Under the pieces are notes generated by a model. It saw only the letters and a program-made list of their open reading frames with translations, had not been told where the DNA came from and searched no databases. Below, piece by piece: positions 1 through 9,013 of a stretch of 49,418 nucleotides of DNA (position 1 is its first letter; each line of letters starts with the position of its first letter). The DNA comes from Anaerolineae bacterium (GTDB taxonomy: Bacteria; Chloroflexota; Anaerolineae; Anaerolineales; Villigracilaceae), in contig JAJPIZ010000012.1 in NCBI GenBank assembly GCA_021324435.1, positions 1 to 49,418 on the forward strand, read 5' to 3'. A program made the translations under genes and the position numbers.

Positions 1-46
1 CAAACTAAAGATGTTGTCGGATTTTATAGTTCAAAGCAGGCTGAAT

Positions 47-817
47 CTATCCCCCGTTCTTCTCTTTCTCCGGCAGCCTGCAATTTTGAATCAGCCCGCT
101 GTCTATATCCGATAAGCGGCGTGTCTCGGCAATGACCTTGCCTTGTGGATCATAGATTTTCAACGTCCATGTGACTTTGTAATATTCCACTGCGTCAATA
201 TCACTCACTTCAAAAACATCCCCTGCATCTACATATTTTTGAAAAGCATCTCTAAGTGCCTGCTTCTCCGTGAGCGGACTATCAGAAATCAAAAGGCAGG
301 CGGGGTCGTCTACAAATAAACGCAACGCCCGATCTGTTTTGTTTTCATTCAACGCGTTGAAGGCAAATCGGATTAACGATGCAGGATCAACTCCCACGCC
401 CGTAATTTTTCCACCGATCACTGCGAAGGTTTCTTCTTCTGACGAGATCGCTTCCGCATTTTGGATTCGCCTGTGAAGCATGGCGATCAGATTGGTGCTT
501 GTCTCGAAATCGCTGATCTCGGAAATGATCTTGTTACGTATATCGGGTTCTAGCAGGGTTCGTATCTCATTCCTGCCGATGTACAACCCCTTGCCTGGTC
601 CCTGTCGAACGATATAAATTGCATCGTTGGCATAGAAACTCAGGGCGCGATCCATATCTCCCGCATTCAAAGCCGAATACATTGCTTTGACAACAATATA
701 GGGTGGTGGAGAATTTGGTGAGTATGTCGCAACAGGAGGAGGCAGCGTTTGCTTGGAAGGAGTAGGCGTGCAGGAAACCAATACGATACAGACCACGATA
801 AACGCTATCTTTCTCAT
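47..817 (-). CDS. lipoprotein with two NTF2/SnoaL-like domains
   Basis: This is a 256-residue protein with a short hydrophobic signal ending in a lipobox (LVSC, Cys16), followed by a Thr/Pro/Ser-rich linker, so it is probably a lipid-anchored exported protein. Two segments, about 40-125 and 143-240, each resemble the start of an NTF2/SnoaL fold: a helix of the type 'MYSALNAGDMDRALSFYANDA', then a beta-rich part. The second copy has 'AFNALNENKTDRALRLFVDD'. NTF2-like domains bind small ligands or act as enzymes, and nothing here indicates which. The gene faces away from the PLP enzyme on the plus strand. The lipobox is clear; the domain assignment is by pattern only. Confidence 0.75.
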   Translation of the reverse strand: MRKIAFIVVCIVLVSCTPTPSKQTLPPPVATYSPNSPPPYIVVKAMYSALNAGDMDRALSFYANDAIYIVRQGPGKGLYIGRNEIRTLLEPDIRNKIISEISDFETSTNLIAMLHRRIQNAEAISSEEETFAVIGGKITGVGVDPASLIRFAFNALNENKTDRALRLFVDDPACLLISDSPLTEKQALRDAFQKYVDAGDVFEVSDIDAVEYYKVTWTLKIYDPQGKVIAETRRLSDIDSGLIQNCRLPEKEKNGG

Positions 818-893
818 CGCTTTCTCCTTGGCTGGCTTCTACTATAAAGCAATTCAGTTTTTGATTCAATCCCTTCATGTAAAGGTTGTGAGA

Positions 894-899
894 TATAAT
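894..899 (+). promoter_or_regulatory. -10 box for the PLP-enzyme gene
   Basis: A perfect TATAAT lies 54 bases before the ATG at 954. Transcription would start near 906 and give a leader of about 48 bases. No convincing -35 element is visible at 16-18 bases upstream. Confidence 0.5.
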
Positions 900-953
900 G
901 CAAGTTGTCAGACAAATTTTCACTTGCTTCGCAAGTACAGGCAGGAGATTCCA

Positions 954-2420
954 ATGACCACGATTGATCTAACTGTCGAAAAGTCTCGCCGCAAAAATGC
1001 TGTCAAGCAGGCGCGCGAGCGCAACATCATCATCCCGACATACGCGCAGATGAAAGACCCATCCAGGATTCCCGCGAAGATAAAGGATGAATTGAAGAAG
1101 ATCGGACTCTGGGACGTTCATCCGCGCAACTTGTTTCGCATCACCTGGCACAACGAACCCACCGCTTCAGGCGGGACCTTTGGCGGGGTCAACTATCTGG
1201 AGCTTCCCTCTTCGCTGACGGGTGTCCCCGCGCGCATTATCGTGCTGATCGGCAAATGGTTCCCGACCGGCGCGCACAAAGTGGGGGCCGCGTTCAGTTG
1301 CCTCGTGCCGCGACTCGTTACCGGCCAGTTCGACCCGACGACTCAAAAAGCGGTCTGGCCTTCGACGGGAAATTACTGCCGCGGCGGCGCGTACGATTCG
1401 GCCCTGCTTGGATGCGAGTCCATCGCGATCTTGCCCGAAGGCATGTCGAAGGAACGATTCGAATGGCTGTCGAAGATCGCGGGTGAAACGATCAAAACGC
1501 CCGGGTCCGAATCGAACGTGAAGGAAATCTTCGATAAATGCAAAGAGCTGCGCGCTTCCGGTCAGGATTTGATGATCTTCAATCAGTTCGAAGAGTTTGG
1601 AAATTATCTCTGGCATTACGAAGTGACCGGTCACGCGATGGAGGAAGTGCTCAAGAAAGTGATGGGTAAAAACGATCATTATCGCGGCATGGCCTCGGCC
1701 ACCGGCTCGGCAGGCACGATTGCCAGCGGTGATTACATGAAGCAGATTTTCCCCGATAGCAAGATTGTCGCCAGTGAAGCCTTGCAGTGCCCGACGCTTT
1801 TGGAAAATGGATTTGGCTCGCATCGCATCGAGGGCATCGGCGATAAACATGTGCCGTGGATTCACAACGTAAAAAATACTGATGTTGTCGTGGCGATCGA
1901 CGACAATGCAGTGATCAATATCGCTCGTTTGTTCAACGAAGAATCTGGGCGCGAATATCTTTCGCAAAAAGGCGTCCCCGAATCTCTAATATCGAATCTC
2001 GATCTGCTCGGCTTTTCTGGCATCTCAAATGTGCTGTCCTGCATCAAAGTTGCCAAGTATTACGAGATGACTGAGAACGACATCCTGCTCACCGTGCTGA
2101 CCGACTCGATGGAACTCTACCGCTCGCGTCTGCATGAGATGCGCCAGGAATTTGGCGAATACACCGAGTTAAACGCCGCTGTGGATTTTGCCCGCTATCT
2201 GCACGGCCAGTCCACGGACAATATGCTCGAACTGCGCTACACCGACCGCCGCCGTGTGCATAATTTGAAATACTATACCTGGGTCGAACAGCAGGGACGC
2301 ACGTATGAAGAGATACAGCAACAGTGGTATCAGCCGAATTACTGGACCGATGTCCAGAAACAGACCGACCAAATTGACGAATTGATTGTGGAATTCAACA
2401 AAGAAGTTGGATTGATCTAA
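954..2420 (+). CDS. PLP-dependent enzyme of the cysteine synthase/tryptophan synthase beta fold
   Basis: This 488-residue protein belongs to fold-type II PLP enzymes. The segment 'GKWFPTGAHKVGAAFSCL' carries the likely Schiff-base lysine, and 'STGNYCRGGAYDSALLG' and 'ATGSAGTIASGDYMK' look like the substrate- and phosphate-binding loops. It is longer than ordinary cysteine synthases (about 300-320 residues), with an extra C-terminal part from about residue 330. The exact substrate is not evident. The start at 954 is chosen because AGGAG sits 6-10 bases upstream and the protein begins with a typical N terminus; the frame is open further upstream to 753 but that overlaps the divergent lipoprotein gene. 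A terminator hairpin follows at 2430. Confidence 0.85.
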   Translation: MTTIDLTVEKSRRKNAVKQARERNIIIPTYAQMKDPSRIPAKIKDELKKIGLWDVHPRNLFRITWHNEPTASGGTFGGVNYLELPSSLTGVPARIIVLIGKWFPTGAHKVGAAFSCLVPRLVTGQFDPTTQKAVWPSTGNYCRGGAYDSALLGCESIAILPEGMSKERFEWLSKIAGETIKTPGSESNVKEIFDKCKELRASGQDLMIFNQFEEFGNYLWHYEVTGHAMEEVLKKVMGKNDHYRGMASATGSAGTIASGDYMKQIFPDSKIVASEALQCPTLLENGFGSHRIEGIGDKHVPWIHNVKNTDVVVAIDDNAVINIARLFNEESGREYLSQKGVPESLISNLDLLGFSGISNVLSCIKVAKYYEMTENDILLTVLTDSMELYRSRLHEMRQEFGEYTELNAAVDFARYLHGQSTDNMLELRYTDRRRVHNLKYYTWVEQQGRTYEEIQQQWYQPNYWTDVQKQTDQIDELIVEFNKEVGLI

Positions 2421-2429
2421 TAACAGATT

Positions 2430-2458
2430 GCTCTGGACGGGCTAAACCCGTCCAGAGC
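2430..2458 (+). terminator. intrinsic terminator after the PLP-enzyme gene
   Basis: A perfect 12-bp stem (GCTCTGGACGGG with CCCGTCCAGAGC) encloses the loop CTAAA. It is followed within two bases by TTTATAATT, which also contains the -10 box of the next gene, so termination and re-initiation are packed together. Confidence 0.85.
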
Positions 2459-2462
2459 GCTT

Positions 2463-2468
2463 TATAAT
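2463..2468 (+). promoter_or_regulatory. -10 box of a predicted leaderless gene
   Basis: A perfect TATAAT ends exactly six bases before the GTG start at 2475, so transcription would begin at the start codon. No Shine-Dalgarno sequence is present. The upstream area is the terminator hairpin at 2430-2458. Confidence 0.6.
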
Positions 2469-2474
2469 TGGACT

Positions 2475-3047
2475 GTGCCCATACAATCAACAGATTTGAT
2501 TCTCGTTTGTCTTCTCCCGTCCTCGCGCGATATGGAGATCGCGCGGCTTTTGGGCTGGTATCGCATCCCGCTTCGCACCGCCCCGAAAGTGGTTGCCGTA
2601 GACTATCTGGCTTTTTATCAGCCCTTGTCCTTCGGTGAGCGCGGCGGACAGATCGAATACGTTACGCCGGTCCGCGGCCACGAATTGACCACACGCGGCG
2701 AATTATTGAAAGATGAAGCCGATCATCCGCACGCGAACGAAGAATATTTCAAAATCCAAATTGGCGGGCTGGAAAAGTTATCGCGCCCGATCATCGCCGA
2801 TAAATGGAAACGCTTGACTTTTCTTTATACGACAGGGGAATACCTTCTCAAAGCAGCAACACTCAATGATTTGGTCGTTAAGACGGATGAGCGAGCCATT
2901 TTGTGGCGGTCCTTGCGCGAGCGCGCGGAAAACGCGCAGTTATATAAAACCGACCTGCCAGAAGCGGATATTCCTGCAGATGTATTGATTGCGTTGTTGG
3001 GGATAAAAGAAGGTACCGCACGCTATACTTTGTCGGACTGGGATTAA
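2475..3047 (+). CDS. conserved hypothetical protein
   Basis: A 190-residue soluble protein that I do not recognise. The N-terminal half is beta-rich with 'VAVDYLAFYQP' and 'GGQIEYVTPVRGHE', and a later 'YFKIQIGGLEKLSRPI' gives a faint PUA/EVE-like impression, which I would not rely on. The C-terminal part is helical and charged ('LWRSLRERAENAQLYK'). The GTG start is chosen because TATAAT stands six bases upstream. An in-frame ATG at 2532 is the alternative, but it has no Shine-Dalgarno either. There is no signal peptide or membrane segment. Codon use matches its neighbours. Confidence 0.7.
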   Translation: MPIQSTDLILVCLLPSSRDMEIARLLGWYRIPLRTAPKVVAVDYLAFYQPLSFGERGGQIEYVTPVRGHELTTRGELLKDEADHPHANEEYFKIQIGGLEKLSRPIIADKWKRLTFLYTTGEYLLKAATLNDLVVKTDERAILWRSLRERAENAQLYKTDLPEADIPADVLIALLGIKEGTARYTLSDWD

Positions 3048-3100
3048 GCTGTAGTTCTTGAGAATGGTGAAACAAATATAAAACCTTATCGGAGTTTTTC

Positions 3101-4933
3101 ATGACTTTTCCGCAGATCCTGGTTCTGCTAATTCTGACGATACCTCTTGCTCTGGTCTTCATGAACCGATTACGGGAGGATGTAGCCGCTCTGATGATGG
3201 CCGCTTTGTTGGGTGTGGCCCAGTATTTGGGTCTCGCGGTGCTGGGCCCGGCTCATACACCCGACGCGGCAAGCAAAGCCCTGACTGGTTTTGGGACGCC
3301 CGAAGTGATTGCTCTGCTTGCGTTGTTTATCCTGACGGCTTGTTTGGATAAATACGGTGTCACGCGCTGGATCGCGAAAAAACTGCTCTCACTCGGCGGA
3401 CGCTCGGAGCAGAGACTCATTGGTCTCTTTGCTTTCACCGCCGCGTTGCTTTCCTTGTTCATGAATACATTGGCGGCTGGCGCGTTGCTTCTGCCCAGCG
3501 CATTGAGCGCTTCTCGCCGTACAGGTATTAAGCCCAGTAAACTTCTTATTCCGATTGCGTACGGTACGATGTTGGGAGGCGCCGCCACCTATCTCACAAC
3601 CGCAAACATCATCGTCAGCGGGTTGTTGCGTCTGGCGAATCCTCCACAGCAACCGCTGAACATCCTGGATTTCATTCCAACGGGAGGCTTCGTCGCCATC
3701 GCAGGGCTTCTGTTCCTGGCGCTTTTGGGCAGGCGCTTCTTGCCGGACCGCGAACCTCCCATGGTCCGAATGGACCCGAGTAGCGATGAACTGACCAAGA
3801 CATTTCAACTTGTGGAACGCATGTGGGAAGCGGAGGTCACTCCGGAATCCGCCATCGTCAATAAACCTTTGAGCCAAACGCGCATTGGCGAGAATCTGGG
3901 CATGGCGGTCCTGGGGATTCGCCGCGGGAGCCGCATCATTCCCGCAGGCGACACGGCGTCCAAAATTCAGGCGGGCGATGTACTGCTTATCGTCGGGCGG
4001 GAAGAACGCGCATTGCAATTACAGCAGGCCGGGTTGCGTGTGGTTCGTCCCACACAGCGCATTTCCATTCCGCCGCGGGATACCATCTTCGTGGAAGTGA
4101 TCCTGCCGCCGCATTCCGCGGTGGAAGGCAAAACACTGCGCTCCATAGATTTTCGTACTCGTTATGGCTTTACCGCGATCGCTCTGTGGCGCGAACGGCG
4201 GAGTTATCGAACTGATGTGGCAACCATCGAATTACATTCCGGAGATGCACTCCTGTTGATCGGCCCGCCCGATAAACTCACGGATCTCAAGAACCAACAC
4301 GATTTCGTCGTTGTAGAATCAGTATCCAATGGGCAGGAATTGGACGTTCCCAAAGTAACGCTGACGCTGGGCATTGCCATTGGCGCATTGATTGCTTTAT
4401 TTGCAGGCATGCCTGTGGAGATAGCCATGCTTGCCGCGGCAGTTCTGATTCTCCTCACCGGGTTGATGAAATCTGATGAAGCGTATCAAGCGATTAAGTG
4501 GCGGGCAATTTTCCTGATTGCGGGTACGATCTCTATAAGTTACGCAATGGTACAAACCAATTTGGCGCAACTTTTCGGAAATGCTGTCGTTCGTTTGATT
4601 GAACCGCTGGGCGCAATGGGGCTTGTAGCCGGCGCATATTTGTTGAGCGCCGCGCTGACTCAGGTGATGGGCGGGCAGATTTCACCTTTGGTCATCGCGC
4701 CGATCACCATCAGCGCTGCCATCCAGCTGGGAGTTAATCCTCAGGCCATTGCGCTCGTCACCGCGATTGCCGGTTCCATTTCATTCATCACTCCGCTTTC
4801 GCATCCGGTCAATATCATCATGATCGCGCCCGCCAATTACACATTTCGAGACTTCATGAAAAGCGGCTGGGCGTTGACGATTGTGTGTTTCATCGCTTTG
4901 ATGATTGCAGTACCCTTGTTTTGGAAGCTTTAG
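3101..4933 (+). CDS. SLC13/DASS-type permease with two TrkA-C (RCK_C) domains
   Basis: A 610-residue membrane protein of the ion transporter/DASS superfamily. Hydrophobic segments at about 1-220 and 420-610 form the two halves of the transporter. Between them, at about 240-410, lie two RCK_C-type domains, each recognisable by 'P.S..V.GKTL....' and 'GD.LL..G'. These cytosolic domains usually bind ligands and gate the transporter. Family members carry dicarboxylates, sulfate or other anions with sodium. The partner gene 7 bases downstream is a dihydropyrimidinase-type amidohydrolase, so a cyclic amide or its ring-opened product is a possible substrate; that is inference. GGAG lies 8-11 bases before the ATG. 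Confidence 0.85.
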   Translation: MTFPQILVLLILTIPLALVFMNRLREDVAALMMAALLGVAQYLGLAVLGPAHTPDAASKALTGFGTPEVIALLALFILTACLDKYGVTRWIAKKLLSLGGRSEQRLIGLFAFTAALLSLFMNTLAAGALLLPSALSASRRTGIKPSKLLIPIAYGTMLGGAATYLTTANIIVSGLLRLANPPQQPLNILDFIPTGGFVAIAGLLFLALLGRRFLPDREPPMVRMDPSSDELTKTFQLVERMWEAEVTPESAIVNKPLSQTRIGENLGMAVLGIRRGSRIIPAGDTASKIQAGDVLLIVGREERALQLQQAGLRVVRPTQRISIPPRDTIFVEVILPPHSAVEGKTLRSIDFRTRYGFTAIALWRERRSYRTDVATIELHSGDALLLIGPPDKLTDLKNQHDFVVVESVSNGQELDVPKVTLTLGIAIGALIALFAGMPVEIAMLAAAVLILLTGLMKSDEAYQAIKWRAIFLIAGTISISYAMVQTNLAQLFGNAVVRLIEPLGAMGLVAGAYLLSAALTQVMGGQISPLVIAPITISAAIQLGVNPQAIALVTAIAGSISFITPLSHPVNIIMIAPANYTFRDFMKSGWALTIVCFIALMIAVPLFWKL

Positions 4934-4940
4934 GAGAAAT

Positions 4941-6410
4941 ATGGCGACTCTCATCAAGAACGGAACTCTCATTACCGCCTCTGAAACGTTTCAATCTGAC
5001 ATTTTGATCGAAGGCGAGACAATTTCCCGCATCGGCGCGGACCTGAAAGCGGATTCCGTACAAGTGATTGACGCCGGCGGAAAACTGATTCTCCCCGGCG
5101 GCGTGGATCCGCATACTCACTTTGACCTGCCGATGTTCAACACAGTCTCTTCCGACGACCACTACACCGGTCACAAAGCTGCGGCCTTCGGCGGCACGAC
5201 CACGGTCATGGATTTTGTCCCATTAGAATCCCCTCTGCCCTCACCCCTGCGCCCCTCTCCCAAAATTGGGAGAGGGGATGGGGGTGAGGAAAATTTCAAA
5301 TACTCCGTTGACCTTTGGCTCCAAAAAGCCGAAAAAGCCGCGATAGATTATTCCTTCCACATGAATTTAACAAAATTCAATGACAAGATTGCGAAAGAGA
5401 TACCCTCTTTGCGCGAGATGGGCATCACCACGCTCAAAGTCTTCACCGCCTACAATGGCCGCCTGCGCCTCGACGATGGGAGCATCTTCAAAGCTTTGCG
5501 GATTGCCAAAGAAAACGGAATGCTGGTCATGGTTCATTGCGAGAACGGCGATGTCATTGATGTGTTGGTTGCTGACGCACTGGCTTCTGGACACTTGACT
5601 CCCGAATGGCACGCGTTGACGCGTCCCGCGTGGGGAGCGGTCGAAGCAACGCTTCACATGGCCGCCATGGCCGAACAAGCCGACGCGTCGGTGTACATCG
5701 TCCACATGAACGCAGGCGGCGAAGTGGACATGCTCAAGTATGCGCGCGAACGCGGCGTCAAAGTGATGGGCGAGACGTGTCCGCAATATCTGTTCTTCAC
5801 GATTGACGATTTGCGCAAACCCGACGGCGCGAAGTGGATCTGTTCGCCGCCGATGCGCTCGAAGGAAGATAACGCCCGAATTTGGGAAGGGTTGTTGCAG
5901 GGGATTTTGCAGACAATAGGCACGGATCATTGTCCGTTCTATTTTGATGGAACCCGCCCCATCGTCTATGAAGGACGCGAGGTCGCCATCCCGGGCAAAG
6001 AATTGGGCAAAGATGATTTCACCAAAATTCCAAACGGCCTGCCGGGAGTCGGTGATCGTCTGCCAATCATGTGGACGCATGGCGTGCGCGCGGGGAGAAT
6101 CACCGCCAATCAATTCGTCGCGTATAACAGCACGAACCCCGCAAAGATTTTTGGTTTGTATCCGCGCAAGGGCGCGCTGTTGCCCGGCTCCGACGCGGAC
6201 ATCGCGATCTGGGATCCGGAGAAGCGCGTGAAGTATGGTGTGGCGCACGCGCATCATCGCACAGACTATAACTTGTATGAAGGCTGGGAATTGGTCGGTT
6301 ATCCCGAGAAAGTTTTCCTGCGCGGCACGTTGATTGTGGATGGCGAGAAGTGGTTGGGGAAATCGGGAGGTGGAAAGTTTTTGAAGCGAGGAGAGGGGCA
6401 AATCTTATGA
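4941..6410 (+). CDS. dihydropyrimidinase / D-hydantoinase
   Basis: A 489-residue cyclic amidohydrolase that hydrolyses dihydropyrimidines or 5-substituted hydantoins. The metal site is complete by eye: HxH in 'GGVDPHTHFDLP', the lysine that becomes carboxylated in 'TTLKVFTAYNG', His in 'VHCENGD' and 'VHMNAGGE', and Asp in 'GTDHCPF'. The start at 4941 has TAGGAGA just upstream. It follows the SLC13-type permease by 7 bases, so the two are probably co-transcribed. A loop at about residues 94-118 is not normal for the family and is encoded by a palindromic repeat at 5238-5289 that keeps the frame open. The C terminus is intact and overlaps the end of a convergent broken gene. Confidence 0.9.
   Translation: MATLIKNGTLITASETFQSDILIEGETISRIGADLKADSVQVIDAGGKLILPGGVDPHTHFDLPMFNTVSSDDHYTGHKAAAFGGTTTVMDFVPLESPLPSPLRPSPKIGRGDGGEENFKYSVDLWLQKAEKAAIDYSFHMNLTKFNDKIAKEIPSLREMGITTLKVFTAYNGRLRLDDGSIFKALRIAKENGMLVMVHCENGDVIDVLVADALASGHLTPEWHALTRPAWGAVEATLHMAAMAEQADASVYIVHMNAGGEVDMLKYARERGVKVMGETCPQYLFFTIDDLRKPDGAKWICSPPMRSKEDNARIWEGLLQGILQTIGTDHCPFYFDGTRPIVYEGREVAIPGKELGKDDFTKIPNGLPGVGDRLPIMWTHGVRAGRITANQFVAYNSTNPAKIFGLYPRKGALLPGSDADIAIWDPEKRVKYGVAHAHHRTDYNLYEGWELVGYPEKVFLRGTLIVDGEKWLGKSGGGKFLKRGEGQIL
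5238..5289. repeat. palindromic repeat inserted in frame in the hydantoinase gene
   Basis: A 52-base two-part palindrome. The inner arms, CCCCTCTCCCAA and TTGGGAGAGGGG, are separated by AA; the outer arms are CCTCACCCC and GGGGTGAGG. It is translated as a Pro/Ser- then Gly-rich loop. A diverged relative lies in the intergenic region at 16302-16355. Confidence 0.85.
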
Positions 6411-7464
6411 GTACACCTGCCACCAGGGACCGGGATTTAAAACTATTACTGAAGCTGTGGAAGAACAGGCTGAATTTACCCCACCGGTAAGGTAAACACT
6501 GCCTGTTAAAGTTACGGGAGATGCGGTTTGATTAAGAGCGGTTGCAGTTGTCTGGAATGGATAGGAAGAGTCAGATCCTGGGTTGATTGAAATATTCCCT
6601 GACGAGGCGTTGAAATTTACTTTTTGTATTTCACTCGAGGAATTTACACTTGTGGTAAATACCTGTGTAGATCCAACTGTCAGGGTGGCACTGGCGGGAG
6701 ATAGAAGACAGGAAGAAACGGCGCGGACAGTTGTCGAAGCACTTGAGCACCCGGAATCTTTATAAGTGACCACTCTCCAGTAGTAGACGGTTCCCGGAGA
6801 TAGAACATCTCCGGATGTATATGAAGTTTGTGTGGCGCTAAGCCCCGTGTCGGCGACCGCACAGCTCAAGCCCGGACCTGCTCCGGCAGGACAGTTCTTT
6901 TCGACTTCGGTCTTATCTGTTCCCGCATAAATGCTTTGGGAGACGCCGTTTGACCCGGGGGTCCAGCTGGCGGTTGCCTTTGTCGGCGAGACGGCAGTTA
7001 CGTTCAGATTGGAAGGAGCTGTGGTGTTGCAGGTTGGACATTTGTTACAGAAAGATGTTGTGCACCAATATTTTGGCACGCCTTTAGCAGTGTAGCCACA
7101 AAGCCCGCCTTCAGTGCTATTGCAACTTTTGGTGCACTCTGTTGTAGTGGTTTTCCCGCACTTGCATCCCCCCCGCCCCCGCCCCCGCCCCGCCGGTTCC
7201 CGAGCAGGGATCAGTGCCGACGCATTGCCCGAGGCCATGACACCTGTCAGTACTCATTTTGCATTGCCCACCGGCAGAATAGCAGGTTGTGTGATACGCG
7301 CCGGAAGGGTTACAGACTTCGCCTTTAATAGGATCCTTTTCGATTATGCCGCATTCAGCCAGCCCCCCACTTGGGCAGGATTGAGCAGAAATAACCTTAG
7401 GAGTTAGAAAATAGACAATGGAAATTAGGAAGAAAGCAAGGCCAACAAAGAATAGTTTTTTCAT
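6405..7464 (-). pseudogene. frameshifted and truncated secreted Cys-rich protein with FnIII-like domain
   Basis: Two overlapping frames make up one broken gene. The 5' part (7464 to about 7170) encodes a signal peptide (MKKLFFVGLAFFLISIVYF...) and a Cys-rich region. The 3' part continues in another frame with 'CKCGKTTTTECTKSC', an FnIII-like segment ('APSNLNVTAVSPTKATASWT', 'GTVYYWRVV') and an Ig-like segment. The break is a glycine-coding G-rich tract; loss of one G from the run of seven at 7168-7174 would restore the frame. The protein stops abruptly after 'GPWWQV'. From memory, this motif continues for a long way in surface proteins of Patescibacteria (Microgenomates), so the 3' end is probably missing. 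The stop overlaps the hydantoinase stop by 6 bases. Its start overlaps the upstream gene's stop (ATGA). Confidence 0.75.
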
Positions 7465-8012
7465 TGCTTAATTGTTATTAACGGATAAAAAAGAAAATTT
7501 GATTTTTGCAGTTTTTCCCAGATTGGGTCATGAGTTTGACCAAACTGATTAATATCCGGAATATCGTGTGTCATTTGAAAAAATGTGAGTTCCAAACTTG
7601 TATTTAGATATCTTTCAGCATCAGGAATATCTTTTAGTTTTGGTGAAACGTTCATGTTTATTATTAGATTATTGTTACTATCAAATTCTCCTGAAGATGA
7701 GGTTAACAAATTACCATTATTATCTCTTACTCTGCCTAAGTTATATACCACATCGGAAGATTGTGTTATTAGAATTATTTTTGACGGAATCTTGAAAGAA
7801 AGCAGTGAACCATTTTGATAAAGAAACCCTTTTGTTAAACCTTCGTATTTTGAGAGGAGCAGAAGTACTGGCGCTTTTCTCAATGATATTTTTTGATCAA
7901 GGAGCTTGTTATTAAAACTTAAATAGTAACTGACCCAAATAAAGACCCAGACAAAGACAAAAGCAAAAAGGCTGATGATACCGAGCGTAAAAACGGTTAG
8001 TAGCCTCCGCAT
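7461..8012 (-). CDS. small AT-rich membrane-anchored protein, unknown
   Basis: A 183-residue protein with one long N-terminal hydrophobic helix (about 7-32) and a polar extracytoplasmic part rich in Asn, Ser and Leu. No domain is recognised. GAGGT lies directly before the ATG. The gene is clearly richer in A/T than the genes on either side of the island. Its stop overlaps the start of the broken FnIII-like gene (ATGA), so the two were probably one transcription unit. It may assist or anchor that secreted protein, but nothing in the sequence proves it. Confidence 0.6.
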   Translation of the reverse strand: MRRLLTVFTLGIISLFAFVFVWVFIWVSYYLSFNNKLLDQKISLRKAPVLLLLSKYEGLTKGFLYQNGSLLSFKIPSKIILITQSSDVVYNLGRVRDNNGNLLTSSSGEFDSNNNLIINMNVSPKLKDIPDAERYLNTSLELTFFQMTHDIPDINQFGQTHDPIWEKLQKSNFLFYPLITIKQ

Positions 8013-8074
8013 ACCTCATACTACAATAAAGAAAAGGTTTTATCTAGACTTTTGGGGTTATAGTAAAACGTTAT

Positions 8075-9013
8075 TTAGTTAATTGGTACGAGTTTGACTT
8101 TTATATTTTGGAAGAAAACGATATCGAGGTTATCACTAAATTTGTTATCACTTTCGAATACCTTCGAAGAACTACCCTTGAGCAGATTATTGTTGTTTGT
8201 AGATGCAAATGTTAAAGCCGTTCCTATATAGATGCCTTTTGGTCCAGGACCCAATGGTGTATCGGTGAATGTACTGTTTAATAGTTGTTTTGATATAAAA
8301 CTCATTGCAACCATACTTGCCTTATCTTTAGGAAACCACGCAGAAATAAGAGAGGATCCTCTACCTGTTGTTCTGTAAAGTTTTGTATTGCCGCCATCCA
8401 GATATACAGATCCTGTTCCGGCACCCGGGAAGGGGTTGTCGTCCATGCTGGCAACAACAACGATAACGTCTCCATTATTTTTTATAACATTGTCATAGCG
8501 GGTATCTCCCGTTAGGGCTTTGGAGCGGGCAAGATAATCGGCAACAAAAGCATTTGCCTGAGCTTCCGTAACCTTGCTTGTATCAATATAGCCGTTAATT
8601 TGCGGAGACATTAAAATCTCAAGTCTGCCCATTTTATAGTGCTGGAGCCAAACGCCTTCTTTTTTAAGTTCCGGTATGCCCCATTTGACGGCAAGGACTA
8701 CTTCTTTTCCTTTTGCATCCGTACCTGTAATTGAGTCAAAAGTATTGCCGTAAAGAAATGTAGTTGAGGCGTGAATATTTGTAAATTTGTCCAGGTAGTC
8801 TTTGGAATAATTGAGTTGCAAGAGTTGTTCATAGGGGGCAATTTTGGGAGCTTCCTGCGTCGCCGTCGCTTCGGGGGTGGGGGTGGCTGTAGGCCCCGGC
8901 GTGGCAGATGGAAGTGAAGACGCAGTGACCGTCGCGATTGGCGAAGGAGAAACGTTCGCGCAGGCGGTCAGCAGAATGCAGAATATCAATATAAAGTGGT
9001 CAATATTTTTCAT
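8075..9013 (-). CDS. lipoprotein of unknown function
   Basis: A 312-residue lipoprotein. The signal ends in a lipobox (LLTAC, about Cys16), followed by a Thr/Pro/Ala-rich linker (about 18-55), then a globular domain with no recognised family ('YLDKFTNIHASTTFLYGNTF', 'YLARSKALTGDTRYDNVIKN'). The ATG at 9013 is chosen because it starts the signal peptide and overlaps the stop of the frameshifted toxin upstream (ATGA). The frame is open further upstream to 9127, inside the toxin. Its coupling to a toxin-antitoxin pair is unusual and may be accidental. Confidence 0.75.
   Translation of the reverse strand: MKNIDHFILIFCILLTACANVSPSPIATVTASSLPSATPGPTATPTPEATATQEAPKIAPYEQLLQLNYSKDYLDKFTNIHASTTFLYGNTFDSITGTDAKGKEVVLAVKWGIPELKKEGVWLQHYKMGRLEILMSPQINGYIDTSKVTEAQANAFVADYLARSKALTGDTRYDNVIKNNGDVIVVVASMDDNPFPGAGTGSVYLDGGNTKLYRTTGRGSSLISAWFPKDKASMVAMSFISKQLLNSTFTDTPLGPGPKGIYIGTALTFASTNNNNLLKGSSSKVFESDNKFSDNLDIVFFQNIKVKLVPIN

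Noticed and set aside
1167-1967. 266-codon minus-strand frame inside the PLP-enzyme gene
   Set aside because: It is a shadow of the well-supported plus-strand gene, with Arg/His-rich composition and no ribosome site.
5367-6401. 344-codon minus-strand frame inside the hydantoinase gene
   Set aside because: It mirrors the codons of the real gene; no family motif or start signal.
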